Source: Nageia nagi (taxonomy: Eukaryota > Pinophyta). From it: a stretch of DNA of 64,000 bases. The notes under the pieces are model-generated. The model was not told the DNA's origin. It did not search any database and saw only the letters and a program-made list of their open reading frames with translations. A program made the translations under genes and the position numbers. Where the stretch lies: assembly GCA_050084985.1 (NCBI GenBank), contig JBITNC010000001.1, positions 164,734,001 to 164,798,000 of the forward strand, given 5' to 3'. This document shows, piece after piece, positions 9,236-19,844 of this stretch. The stretch's first letter is position 1; each line of letters begins with the position of its first letter.

Positions 9236-11063
9236 CATTTAGAAAGCATTCACATTGCCCATAAGGAGAATGAATGTCTCATTGGAGAGACACACCTTAA
9301 ACTTCTAGAGGAGGAGATATAATCTCAACACTTTGTTTTAGAGTGCTTCATGGAAGAAGGTTGGCTTTCCCAAGTTGAAGACCACCAATATTAGGTGGAT
9401 GATGAATGTCTCATTGAATATGCAAGTATTGAAGCTTCATTCTATGAGAATGATTACTTTTTGAAGATCATTCAAAAGTGGATGAATATCATCAAGATGA
9501 GGTGGATGCATATTGTCTCATTGAGGAGGGACAAGATCAAAATTTTGATGATGGATTATGACTCATGGAGAATCCATATCACCCAAAATTTGAAGCATAT
9601 TTATATGATGAATCTACATAATTTCTCATGGAGGAGTGTTTCTTTTTGTCTATAGCCCAATTAGATGAAGTGGAAGATTTGAGAGCTCACACATTTGGAG
9701 TGAAATATTATCTTTTTGGAAAGGTAATGGATGAATATTTGGGATCTGATTACCCATATATTATAGTTCAATTCTAAAGGAGGAGAAAACTAAAGGAGGA
9801 GAAACCCATATGATGAAGTGTTTCTTTCTTAAAGATAACTCTCATGGAGTGGATGGATATTGTGAACCTCACTCATTTTAAGTGAATGATGATTATCTTA
9901 GAGAGAAAATATGGGATAATGATTCAAGAGAGATAATATATGAAGATGAAATGAATACTATAAGTTTCATGCTCAATGAAGAATCTCACTCATAAAGATT
10001 GAAGGATTTATTGTGTGAAGAGAAGAGAACAAGACACTATCTCATTTGGGAGGAGAAGATGCAATAGCAAATGAGATAGAGAATGAAGTTATAACTAAGG
10101 TTGATGAACTTCAAGTTTTCATGACTATGAAGGAATCAATTGTTGGAGATGAAGATCACTCATCAAGAGTGAAGACTATTTTGTATGAGGGAGACTATCT
10201 CAAGAGGGAGATAGAACATAGTGAGATAGTCACTCATGGACTTCATGGTGTAATGGAGGAATCATCAAAGGATATTATGAATGATCTTTAAGAGGAAATT
10301 ATGGATGAAAATCATTCACATGGAGTGATAACAAAGAGTTGTAATGAAGAGACAACATTATGTAAAGAGGAAACATTGGAGTTCCTTACTATGATAGAAG
10401 AAATGGTTTCTTCAAAAGCAACATGGGATCCTACTAAAAAAATAATCATTGGAGGTAAAACATTATTATTATTTGGTTTATTGACTGATGATATTCATGA
10501 TTTTTTCTTAAGTATATATTTTAAGGATAGATCTAAGGCTACTATGAATGAAGAAGATAGTGTATGTCTTATCAAGGCATCACTTACATTACTCGAAGAT
10601 TATCTTATGGAGATAATATTGCTAAAGATTCTTTCTTAGGAGAAGATAATGGAGGATATCTTGCATCACTTGGAATCAAATTATGGAAACCAAGAATATA
10701 TGAAGGATAGTCATTACATGACTATACATTATATAAAATTGAGTGCTTTTATATGTTAGGTTGCATATGTAAGAAAAGATGAGAAAGAATGGTTATTAAG
10801 AACTATTACCATTAGCATTGATGGAATATCAATACATGAAGCTTTTTATGAAGGGTGAGTTTCTCATCAAAAGGAAATAATAGGTTATATGCATGAAGTA
10901 GCATCAAAGATGGAGGAGATCCAACACCAAAGGTGGAAGGAGTGCCAATGTGAATATTTTATGTTCTTTGCTTTCTTGTTGAAAGATTGGAGGAAATAAA
11001 AGAGATTAATTTTTTAATGCTTCTAGACTACTATAACAGTCCCTTCAACATCAAGGGGAAGAA
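9236..11063 (+). pseudogene. Element T, internal copy A, right part (decayed acidic ORF region)
   Basis: This continues 202-484 and is collinear with 12567-14404 of copy B. Remaining open pieces are 9395-9655, 10046-10291 and 10301-10639, all counterparts of the copy B ORFs but with more stops. It ends in a purine run (aaggggaagaa) immediately before the middle LTR at 11064, so this is the 3' end of an element interior. No RT or integrase is present in either copy. Confidence 0.82.
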
Positions 11064-11639
11064 TGTTGGATTTAGAGATCAATCGAAAGCCATTCAAGTT
11101 CAAGATCAACTAGACTTGCAAAATAGACAAGTCAATGTTTAGAAGGCATACCTTCTTGTGAAGATATCCAATTGAGCTAATTATTTTTGCATTTGATAGT
11201 GATCAAAGACACCTTTCCAACTAGTATATGCATGCTTACCTTTGTTGAAGAATTTACTATTATATTGGGCATTTTTTGATAAACCATCCAGTGCACCCAG
11301 TTCTCAGTATTTTGCATACCAGGCTCATCATGCCTAGCCCCAAGTGCATTGCACCTAAAAACATATCTTGATGGACTAATTTTGGCATGTGTGGAATTAC
11401 ATTTTTTATTTTTTATTCTAATCTATATGTTGCTATTTTGGGATGATGTTTCACCAGTTCTCTCCTAGTATGATAAGGAAGATTTAGCATATGTTAATTT
11501 GCTTTTAGATTGGATTGTAACAAGTTGTGATCATCCAACTTGAGTTTATATTTAGCATAGTCCATTTCTGATTTTGTCCAAAACCTATGTGTATGTAATG
11601 ATTTCTTTTTTCAAATCAATAAAAGTAGAATAGTTCTCA
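11064..11639 (+). repeat. Element T LTR (middle, shared by two internal copies)
   Basis: Starts TGTTGGATTTAGAG and ends TCTCA, 576 bp. It is collinear with 14405-15000, with many substitutions and small indels. The left side is the polypurine end of copy A and the right side is the primer site of copy B, so one LTR serves as 3' LTR for A and 5' LTR for B. Confidence 0.87.
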
Positions 11640-11640
11640 T

Positions 11641-11654
11641 TATGGTATCAAAGC
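11641..11654 (+). other. Element T primer-binding site
   Basis: tatggtatcaaagc follows the middle LTR. It is one base from the plant initiator tRNA-Met site TGGTATCAGAGC. Confidence 0.75.
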
Positions 11655-11869
11655 TTAGTTGAAAGATCTATTAGGTTAGAAGTTAAGCTTATGGTTGCTT
11701 ACAAGACTTTATTGAAATTGTTGTGAAGTTTGTTCCAAACCCAGTTCATTATTATGCATTACAAGGTTCTTGCTAAAAATAACTCTCTACCAATCTATCT
11801 TTTATAAGTGCAAATGAGTTGCTTCTAGTTAAGAGTCCATCGCAATGGAAGAGTATTTGGATGGACACC

Positions 11870-12223
11870 ATGGTTGAGGGTATAGATATCCCAAAATTTG
11901 ATGGTAAATATTATGCTTACTAAAGCATAAGAATGAAGACATTCTTAATGGTCAAAGATATTTGGAGCATTGTAGAAGGTAACTATGAAGAACCCCTCAC
12001 ATGGAGCATGCTTGGAAAATAAGAGAAGATGTTGAAAAAGGAGGAGCAATATCAAAATCGCTTGGCTCTTATGGATTTGAGAAGAGCTATTTAAAATACT
12101 ATTTTTCCACTCATTTCTAGTTGTGTAATAATTGCAAGTGTATGGAGGAGAATACAATATTCTTATTGGTATGATGAGGACACTCATGGAGATTGTTTGA
12201 GCAAGAGGAGCCTTGTTCCTTGA
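11870..12223 (+). pseudogene. gag: Element T gag-like N-terminal remnant
   Basis: From the ATG at 11870: MVEGIDIPKFDGKYYAY, then SIRMKTFLMVKDIWSIVEG, the typical start of copia Gag (…FDGxNYxxWxxxMxxxLxxxDLW). There are stops after AY, after MLGK and after RRAI, and the frame ends at TGA 12221. The downstream acidic ORF is in the +1 frame, so a frameshift or a natural gag/ORF2 boundary lies near 12200. The capsid C-terminus and zinc knuckle are not seen. Confidence 0.7.
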
Positions 12224-12725
12224 AGATCCAATTGGAGAGCCCTATGGAGACTCTTGTGGAGAGCCTTGTATGGTTCTTGTTATTGAAGATATTTCTTATG
12301 AAGGTATGCATGGTGATGGGGAATCCTTTCCTGAAGAGGTGTATTTGAAGGAGCCTAGTGTGAGGGCTTGTGCAACTCTCATTTTAGAGAGTCATGTGCA
12401 TAAACATCTTCTTATAGAGAAGAGAGGAGAAGGTGAAGCTTGTTATGAAAACCTCATTATTGGAGGCATGTCTTATAATGAAGGCATGAATGATGGATTC
12501 TTTCTTTTAGAGGGAGAATATTATAAAAAGAAAAATTATGTTGATAAATCTCTTATAGGAATGGCATGCTTAGAAAGCATTCACATTCCCCATAAGGATA
12601 ATGAATATCTCATTGTAAAGACACACCTTCAACTTGTAGAGGAGGAGATATCATCTCAGCCCTTTGTTGAAGAATGCTTCATGGAAGAAAGTTGGCTTGC
12701 CCAATTTGAAGACCACCAATATTAG
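12213..12725 (+). CDS. Element T acidic ORF, segment 1 (unrecognised)
   Basis: 170 codons, very rich in Glu, Asp, Tyr and His, poor in basic residues apart from IEKRGEGEACYEN. Repeated short themes such as LEDPIGEP, CGEPCMV, EDISYEG and MSYNEG, and a Cys-containing end VEECFMEESWLAQFEDHQY. No domain is recognised and there is no membrane segment. Copy A carries the same sequence split at 202-484 and from 9236, interrupted by E1. The ATG at 12213 is only the first available start; the frame is open back to a TGA at 12198-12200. Confidence 0.5.
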   Translation: MFLEDPIGEPYGDSCGEPCMVLVIEDISYEGMHGDGESFPEEVYLKEPSVRACATLILESHVHKHLLIEKRGEGEACYENLIIGGMSYNEGMNDGFFLLEGEYYKKKNYVDKSLIGMACLESIHIPHKDNEYLIVKTHLQLVEEEISSQPFVEECFMEESWLAQFEDHQY

Positions 12726-12959
12726 GTAATTCATGAATGTCTCATTAAAGAGACAAGTATTGAAGCTTCATTCTATGAGAATGATTACTTGGTTGAAGAC
12801 CACTCCAAAGTGGATGAAGATCACTAGGATGAGGTAGATGCACATTATCTCATGAAGGAGGGACAAGATCATAATTTTTATGATGGAGTATGTCTCATGG
12901 AGGAGCCATCTCACCCAAAATTTTAAGGAGATTTATATGATGAATCCACACAACTTCTC

Positions 12960-13277
12960 ATGGATGAATGTTTCTTTTTAGTAGCAGCCCACTTAGATGA
13001 AGTGGAATATTTGAGAGCTCACTCATTTGGAGTGAAAGATTATCTTTTTCGAAAGGAAATGGATGAAGATTTTGGATTTGATTACCCATATATTAGAGTT
13101 CCTCTAAAGGGGGAGAAAAGTAAAGGAGGACAAACCCTTATGATGGAGTATTTCTTTCTTGAATACCACTCTCATGGATTGGATGAAGATTATGAACCTC
13201 ACTCATTTGGAGTGAATGATGATTATCTTAGAGAGGAAACATCAGATAATGATCCAAGAGAGATAATAAATGAATAG
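12960..13277 (+). CDS. Element T acidic ORF, segment 2 (unrecognised)
   Basis: 105 codons, continuing the theme of segment 1. Internal imperfect repeat: AHSFGVKDYLF and PHSFGVNDDYL, each preceded by an acidic leader with His and Asp. It is separated from segment 1 by stops at 12723 and about 12826-12930. In copy A the counterpart (about 9640-9980) is more damaged. It is probably one long ORF originally, broken here into four. Confidence 0.45.
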   Translation: MDECFFLVAAHLDEVEYLRAHSFGVKDYLFRKEMDEDFGFDYPYIRVPLKGEKSKGGQTLMMEYFFLEYHSHGLDEDYEPHSFGVNDDYLREETSDNDPREIINE

Positions 13278-13375
13278 AAAATGAATACTATAAGTTTCAT
13301 TCTCAATGGAGAATCTCACTCATCAAGAGTGAAGGATTTGTTGTGTGAAGAGAAGAGCACAAGACACTATCTCAT

Positions 13376-13591
13376 TTGGGAGGAGAAGATGCAACAGCAA
13401 ATGAGATAGAGAATGAAGTTATAACCAAGGTTGATAAACTTCAAGTTGTCATGACTATGAAGGCATCAATTGTTAGATATGAAGATCACTCATCAAGAAT
13501 GAATAATATTTTGTATAAGGGAGACTATCTCAAGAGGGAGATAGAACATAATGAGATAGTCACTCGTGAACTTCATGGTGTAATGGAGTAA
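13376..13591 (+). CDS. Element T acidic ORF, segment 3 (unrecognised)
   Basis: 71 codons: MGGEDATANEIENEVITKVDK, then MTMKASIVRYEDHSSR and the heptad-like KREIEHNEIVTRELHGVME. Copy A has the same block open at 10046-10291 with about 80% identity by eye. No known domain. Confidence 0.45.
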   Translation: MGGEDATANEIENEVITKVDKLQVVMTMKASIVRYEDHSSRMNNILYKGDYLKREIEHNEIVTRELHGVME

Positions 13592-13630
13592 TTATCAAAG
13601 GAGATTAAGAATTATCTTGAAGAGAAAATT

Positions 13631-14122
13631 ATGGATGGATACCACTCACATGGAGTGATAACAAAGAGTTGCAATGAAGAGGAAACATTGTGCAAAGAGG
13701 AACCATGGGAGTTCCTTACTATGATTGAAGAAATGGTTGCTTCAAAAACAACATGGGATCCTACCCAAAAAATAACCAATAGAGGTAAAACATTATTATT
13801 CTTTAGTTTATTTACTAATGATACTTATGATTTGTTGTTGATTATATGTTTGAAGAATAGCTCTAAGGCTACTATGAATGAAGAAGATAGTGTATATCTT
13901 ATCAAGGTATCACTTGAATTACTTGAAGATTATCTTATGGAGATAACATTACTAAAGATTATTTCTTGGGAGAAAATAATGAAGGAGATATTGAGTCACT
14001 TGAACTCAAATTATGGCAACCAAGAATATATGAAGGATAGTCATTACATGACTATACATTATATAAAATTGGGTGATTTTATGTGTGAGGTTGCATATGT
14101 AAGAAAAGATGAGCAAGAATAG
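13631..14122 (+). CDS. Element T acidic ORF, segment 4 (unrecognised)
   Basis: 163 codons: HSHGVITKSCNEEETLCKEE, EFLTMIEEMVASKTTWDPTQK, then a Leu-rich section ELLEDYLMEITLLKIISWEKI and the end FMCEVAYVRKDEQE. The frame stays partly readable after the stop to about 14340 (…EEIPHQRWKEC, then KDWRKYKRLIFF). Copy A matches at 10301-10900. The conservation of frame between the copies suggests a real protein in the active ancestor. Its role is unknown. Confidence 0.5.
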   Translation: MDGYHSHGVITKSCNEEETLCKEEPWEFLTMIEEMVASKTTWDPTQKITNRGKTLLFFSLFTNDTYDLLLIICLKNSSKATMNEEDSVYLIKVSLELLEDYLMEITLLKIISWEKIMKEILSHLNSNYGNQEYMKDSHYMTIHYIKLGDFMCEVAYVRKDEQE

Positions 14123-14393
14123 TTATTTAGAACCATTACCATTGGCATTTATGAAATGCCAATGCAGGAAGCTTTTGATGAAAGGGGAGTTTCTCATCAA
14201 AAGGAGACACTCATTTATGTGCACAAAGTAGCATCAGAGATGGAGGAGATCCCACACCAAAGGTGGAAGGAATGCTAATGTGAATATTTTGTGTTCTTTG
14301 CTTTCTTATTGAAAGATTGGAGGAAATATAAGAGATTAATTTTTTTCTAAGTTTTTGAAGCTTCTAGACTACTAGAACAACCCCTTCATCATC

Positions 14394-14404
14394 AAAGGGG
14401 AGAA
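14394..14404 (+). other. Element T polypurine tract
   Basis: aaaggggagaa directly before the LTR start TGTTGG at 14405. The copy A counterpart is immediately before 11064. Confidence 0.8.
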
Positions 14405-15000
14405 TGTTGGAATTAGAGCTCAATTGAAGACCATTCGAGTTGAAGATTAACTAGACTTGCAAGTTAACCTTGAGAAATCATAACTTCTTATGAAGACATC
14501 CAATTGAGCTTATTCTTTTTGCATTGGATAGCTCTCAAATATACTTTCCAACAAGTATATACATGCCTACCTTTGTTGAATATTTAACCATCGTACTAGG
14601 CATTTTTTGATAAACTATCTAATGCACTGAGTTCTTAGTATTTTGCATACCATACACACCATGCCTAGCCCCAGGCGCATCATGCATAGCTTCTTGTGTA
14701 CCAGGTGCATTATGCCTAAAAACAAATCCTAATGGGTTAATTTTAACATGCATGGGATAACATTTTTATCTACGATTTTAGTCTAGATGTTGCTATTTTG
14801 GGCTGATTTTTCACCCAATTGTCTCTTAGTATGATAGGGTAGATTTATCATGTTTTAGTTTGCTTTTAGATTGGATTGTAACAAGTTGTGATCATGCAAC
14901 TTGATTTTATATTTAGCACGGTCTATTTATGGGCTTGTACAAAACCTATATGTATGTAATGATTGTATTTTTCAAATCAATGAAAGTAGAAGACTTCTCA
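14405..15000 (+). repeat. Element T right-hand LTR
   Basis: 596 bp, TGTTGGAATTAGAG to TTCTCA, collinear with 11064-11639. It has a short insertion of imperfect ccaggcgcatcatgc-type words near 14670-14715. Confidence 0.85.
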
Positions 15001-16273
15001 TCTATATAATTTTAAATTGCTTTAATTATATTTCAATATAATAATATTGATCATTTAAGATAGTTTTTGTAATACATAACAATAACTTTTTCAATATGTC
15101 ATTTTCATTTTTGGGTAATTTTTTTACTTTATAAATTTTAAACTATATAATTTATTCCTTGTAATCTCAAGTTCCTTCACGGATATTATTTGTTCAAAGC
15201 TTTGATTGGAGCTCCAACAAGGTACTTACATATTTGATTAGCATTTGATGCCATATTATATTATAAATATTTGATTAATAAAACTATTTATTTATTATAT
15301 TATTTTTTAATGATTGTAATTCCTTTTTTTTATGCAATTGAAGAGAGTTTTACTATGCAATATAAGACTTTCAATTATCCTTCTATTGTCCCTACTTCAG
15401 TTTTCTCACATGGATCTTTGAAGCTTATTATGTTCTCCCATGGATCTTATTACATACACTAGCACTTTTACATAAGGATGTAGGTAGCAAGCACTATTGT
15501 AGACCAATTTGAAGAGTAGTTTTTAGATAAGGGAAGATGATTCTTTCTTGTACCAAGTTAATTGATTCAAAATACAAAGACATTATTATGATTCATGACC
15601 ATAACCTTTCCAAACATCAAATAAGTTCTTAAGGAATTATTGTATATATGTTGGGTGATTCCTAACTTGTGATGATTGTTCTATACTTTCTAGTATCTTA
15701 ATGATCACACATGAAAACTAACATTTGTAGATGTTTACTTCATTTATGTTATGCCTTAAATTTAATGAGAGGTTAAATTTGGTACCCAAACCATAATCTT
15801 AAAGAAAAATTAAGAAGAATGATTGTTGACTATATTGGTAAAATTTCTATACTCCTTCAATTTAGTGTCTATATTGAAGAATTATATTTTTTAGCATTGT
15901 AATAACTATAGGATATTAGGAGAAAAATATCACTCTATGCATAATACAAAGAGAGTGTAAATGAGCATAAGTAACTAGAACTATCTTGTGTATATTTCTA
16001 AATACTTTGTTGAAATTCTTCATCTTGTTAGAGACTATGGAGGATAGAGGAATCTTTTACACTCACATAAGAACATTCTCTTATCAGTCCAAGTTGAGCC
16101 ATTGCAACAACTACGTAATATCTTATTATGTATAAAATTTGCATTGCTATGGTCTGGTTTCTTCTTACCTGTTGCACTCTGTGGTGGCAGCATGTTAACG
16201 ATAAAGTAAATATTTTTGTAGAGGTAGAGCTTGGAAATTCTTTGACTAGTTACTTGATGTTTCTAACTTATAA

Positions 16274-16334
16274 CTTCAACACTATGATAAGTTAAATAGG
16301 TACCTTGCAACACCTTGTAGTCATAGTGTTGAAG
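16274..16334. repeat. Perfect 14-bp inverted repeat (stem-loop)
   Basis: cttcaacactatga at 16274-16287 is the exact reverse complement of 16321-16334, with a 33-nt spacer. No flanking duplication was seen that would make it a MITE. Confidence 0.6.
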
Positions 16335-16567
16335 CAAGTTGTCCTTTGAAATCTTACAGGAAAAGAACAAAAAGTAGCAGCATCATTATTGGATTTTATC
16401 AAAAATGTTCTTTGATAAAGACGACATGGTATGTAAGAAAGTGAGAAAAAATACCAATTTGTAATAGAACATATATTAATCATATCTCAAATTTTATTAG
16501 GCTCAAATCGATGTGTCTATTTATAGTAGTTTACTTTGTTATTCTTCAAAGTAGGTGTACCATGGTT

Positions 16568-16572
16568 GAATT
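16568..16572. repeat. E4 target-site duplication, left
   Basis: gaatt, repeated exactly at 42099-42103. Confidence 0.9.
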
Positions 16573-17042
16573 TGTTATAATACCTAATGCATTATATTTT
16601 GGTATTTAAAATGTGTCTCACTTACTTAATTCATATAAATACTAAAAGTTTTTATAAATAGCTTTTTAGTATTTAGGAATTAAATAAGTGCAACTTGACC
16701 ATTCTTACCTTATGTAAACATTGGGTAGAAAGGTGAGTTAAGGTGGGATTCTCTCCTATAAATAGAGGGCTTGGCCTTGTTTTTTATATACACTTGATTA
16801 GAGAAAAGCTATTATCATGCTTTGTAGGTTGATAGGAAGAGAGAGATGTTGTAATCTATGTAAGAATTATCTTTAAGAAGTAAAAGATCTTAGTTGAATA
16901 GGACTGCTCTCATCCTTGAGATGAACCACTATACATGATTATCTCATTTGTGTGTGATTGAGTATTTGTCTCTTGAGTTATTGCTTAAGAGTTGAAGAAC
17001 CCTCCAAGGTGATCTTGGGTGTAAGAGGTTTCATCTCTTTCA
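16573..17042 (+). repeat. E4 5' LTR
   Basis: 470 bp, TGTTATAATAC to TTTCA, collinear with 41623-42098. TATA box at 16757-16764 (tataaata followed by gaggg, as in E1-E3). Confidence 0.92.
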
Positions 17043-17056
17043 ATTGGTATCGAAGC
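17043..17056 (+). other. E4 primer-binding site
   Basis: attggtatcgaagc, two bases from the initiator tRNA-Met site. A donor-like GAG|GTAACT follows at 17091-17099, in the same position as the leader donor in E1-E3. The acceptor before the E4 gag ATG (tttgtacaa at 36976-36984) no longer has AG. Confidence 0.8.
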
Positions 17057-17216
17057 ATTCCTTGGAGGATCTTCCTACTCGTGTTTTTGTGAGGTAACTT
17101 CTTCATTAAAGTATACCTCCTCATCCTTGAGTTATTTCTTATGCATACTAACATATTGATTAACTATGTTTCTTTTTTTTTGTAATGTTTAAATATATAA
17201 TCTATATATATAAAAA

Positions 17217-17640
17217 TATGTTGGCATGGCTAGCCCTGACGCAGCCCAGCCCCGACGATCCTTACGACCAGTCTAATGCCTCGCCACTCGGGCAGGTCAT
17301 GGCATCTACCCCTCAAATCTCCTTGAACTCCATTACACCGTGCATGAGCACGCAGCCCTCCACTGCAAAACAGGTCGTGTTAACCATCTCTCTTCTGTTG
17401 CAACATCGCTCTTCCGATCGACGCACCCTCAAAATAACATAACATGACCATAAATTCATTTCTATTTTTCATGAATCCCAGGCAAAGACGATGGGACTCT
17501 GAGTGTTGTTGGTGTCATTCGTCCATGTGATGGTACCAAACCGAGCGAAAGTCATTGGTGACTTGGTCGCAAACGTGAAGGTGTAACTGTGCTTCTAGTT
17601 TGCACTTTGAAAACTGAGCACTTATCTGTGCCTTGGGATT
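17217..17640. other. GC-richer block in the E4 leader, possible captured host DNA
   Basis: This block stands out from the AT-rich surroundings. An open frame runs 17185-17442, and another frame from 17480 reads GKDDGTLSVVGVIRPCDGTK after a sequence resembling an intron acceptor (ttttcatgaatcccag). I do not recognise either on either strand. Its position matches the leader interval where E1-E3 carry identifiable host-gene fragments, so capture is likely but unproved. Confidence 0.4.
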
Positions 17641-18696
17641 TTTTCATCACCTCCAAACTTGTAATATTAAATTTTTGTTTTTAGACTTTGTATTCTTAAT
17701 GAGCATTTATTGCTTTAATTGTGTGGATTATGGCCTTTCTTTAATTCTTTGCAAGTGGTGGATGTAGTTTTAAATACCTTGTTTCCACTTGCATTTGGTA
17801 AATTATGTTAATTTCAAATTATTTTGTTGATTGTCCTATTATTTAAGGAGTTATATTTTCTAGACACTTCAAATTAAGGTTAAAACTTTTTTTTTTGAAA
17901 TTTAGAAATATTTTAAATTTAATCTTTTTTTTCAAAGGTAATTTTTTCCAATCAAAAGTCTTTAACCTTTTTTAAAAAATGATGATTTTTTTAAGTGACT
18001 ACAAAAGGAAGGGTTTTTTTGTTTTACCTTTTTTTATTAAAAAGGGAGGGGAGAATTCTATTTTTTTTCTTGAAAAAATAGTGGAGGAAGAATGTTTTAT
18101 GCAAATATGTTACTTCTTGATCTAATTTTTTTTAGAAATAGTTTTTTTTTTTTTCATGATGTCCTCTAAGCATAGGAAAGCAAGCTATCCTATTGCAGTA
18201 CTGGAGGTAATTGAGAAGAAAAGGAACAAGTTTTGGAAGAAAGCAAGGAAGAGAAAATATGAAGATAAAATACAAGACAAAGGAATGAAGTCATAGCATA
18301 TATGCTTCACTTTTAGACTCATTATACAGTAGACTCCAATGCTTTTATGACTAAGGAATTGCCTCTTCCTCTTGAATTAAGTCTTCCCTAAGCAAGTTTG
18401 TGTTAGTTAACCTTACTTTTATGATAAGTCACCAAGACTTGTATTGATATTGAGCATATTGTAAAGCTCATAAAGCCTTGTTATGCAACTAACCCAAAAC
18501 TAAGAAAACTACTAACCCCTCATTGAGTGTGGTTTTCCTTCTTGTTTGTGGTTAAACAATTATCAAATGATCAAATTAAGTTAAGTCAATGGTAAAATGT
18601 GTACTAACTACAAAAACTAACCTCAAATGCTAACTATAATTGTAGATTAGGACTTACTAACCTTCAAACTACTTAAGGTTAGACAAGTGCACTAAT

Positions 18697-18701
18697 ATGA
18701 T
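18697..18701. repeat. E2 target-site duplication, left
   Basis: atgat, repeated exactly at 36674-36678. Confidence 0.92.
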
Positions 18702-19190
18702 TGTTAGAATTTGTAATGAAATATTATGAATATCTAAACTCTTTGTAAATTCAATTAATCACTTAAAGGATATTTAGATACCTTAAGGGATTAATTGAAT
18801 TCTTTATTATGTAAACTATGACCTTACCAAGTGGTTAGTTGGTAGGTTAAAGTTAGGTAATATATTTATTGTAACCCTAACCTTACCCTTGGGTTAAAGG
18901 GAGGTTAGGGAGGTGCTCTCACACTATAAATAGAGGGCCTCTCCTCTTGTAAAAACAATTAGATTGTGAGTAAGATTACTCTACTAGTTTGTGTAGGAGA
19001 GAAAGGAATTGTAGTAAGAGGGTGCATAGTTTGAGAATTGAGATCTAGTTGTGGATGTACTCCCAAAGAGGGAGGAACCACTTATATTGGTGTTATCTTG
19101 TGTGAATGGTGTTATTAGCTTGTAGATGTTGAATGATTTAGTTTTCTATAGTCTTGGACCTTGAGGATTAGTGTAGATCTAATTCCATCA
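18702..19190 (+). repeat. E2 5' LTR
   Basis: 489 bp, TGTTAGAATTTG to TCCATCA. TATA box at 18925-18932. The primer site attggtatcagagc follows at 19191-19204. Confidence 0.93.
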
Positions 19191-19699
19191 ATTGGTATCA
19201 GAGCTTGGTGTGGAAGCTCCTTCAACATTCTTTGAAACTTCTTCAATTTGAAGGTCTCCATTTCTCATCTTCTTACATTGTTGAGGTAAAACATAATAAA
19301 AGGTATACATTTTTTTACCTTCTTGGTTAATTATTGAATAATTGTATTTTACTACTAACATATTGTGTGCTATATGTTGACATTGTTGAGCTAAATATGA
19401 TTAACAATTTTTGATACTAACCTCTTTTGTGAATAGTTTTTTTTTGCAAATTGCTTATTTGCTCATTATTTAAGAGGATAGTATACAAAAATTAAGTTGA
19501 GGAATTTTTTTCTATCTTATGGAGAAGATAATTTTTTTAACCTTTTTGTTAATAAAAATGGGTAATTTCTTTTGTGAGAGAGAGAAATTTCATTGCAAAA
19601 TTGTTGAAGTCAAGAACATTGCTAGAAACCTGAAATTCAAAATACACTTTTCTGATTTAAGAGTTTAAAAACATAAAATGCTTGAAGAGGGAAAATGCC

Positions 19700-19832
19700 T
19701 GTGGCTGAGGGAAAATTTCTGATTGAGAGGCTTTGTAACGTCAAATCGCATGCCCTCAAATAGTTCAGGCTTCAGCGACATGAGAACCTCTCTCTGAACT
19801 TCTTCATATGGCACAGGGCATGAGAGATTGAA
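19700..19832 (-). pseudogene. Captured fragment of TOM40 (mitochondrial outer-membrane import pore)
   Basis: The minus frame reads [20 protein letters not shown], then [20 protein letters not shown] and LSH. This is the conserved N-terminal segment of plant TOM40, just before the beta-barrel. About 44 codons are readable with no stop. It is antisense to E2. It directly abuts the RING-E3 piece with no clear spacer, so the two unrelated genes are joined. It is a fragment only, without the barrel, and cannot function as TOM40. Confidence 0.85.
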
Positions 19833-19844
19833 GGTTGTGCCTTC

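Larger units (their letters stand above)
11064..15000 (+). mobile_element. Element T, unit B: non-autonomous copia-like LTR element
   Basis: LTR (11064-11639), primer site, gag remnant (11870-12223), an unusual acidic ORF region (12213-14122), polypurine tract (14394-14404) and LTR (14405-15000), total 3.94 kb. It lacks protease, integrase, RT and RNase H, which makes it a LARD/TR-GAG-like dependent element. Together with copy A to the left it forms a tandem LTR-interior-LTR-interior-LTR, the usual product of unequal recombination between LTRs. The outer left LTR is hidden or outside the window, so the target duplication (right flank tctat) cannot be checked. Confidence 0.83.
15001..16572. 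other. AT-rich flank between element T and E4
   Basis: I recognise no coding region, RNA gene or LTR here. The only structure seen is a stem-loop at 16274-16334. Small open frames (15271-15462 and 16292-16483) have no recognisable content. The segment ends with gaatt, the target duplication of E4. Confidence 0.6.
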
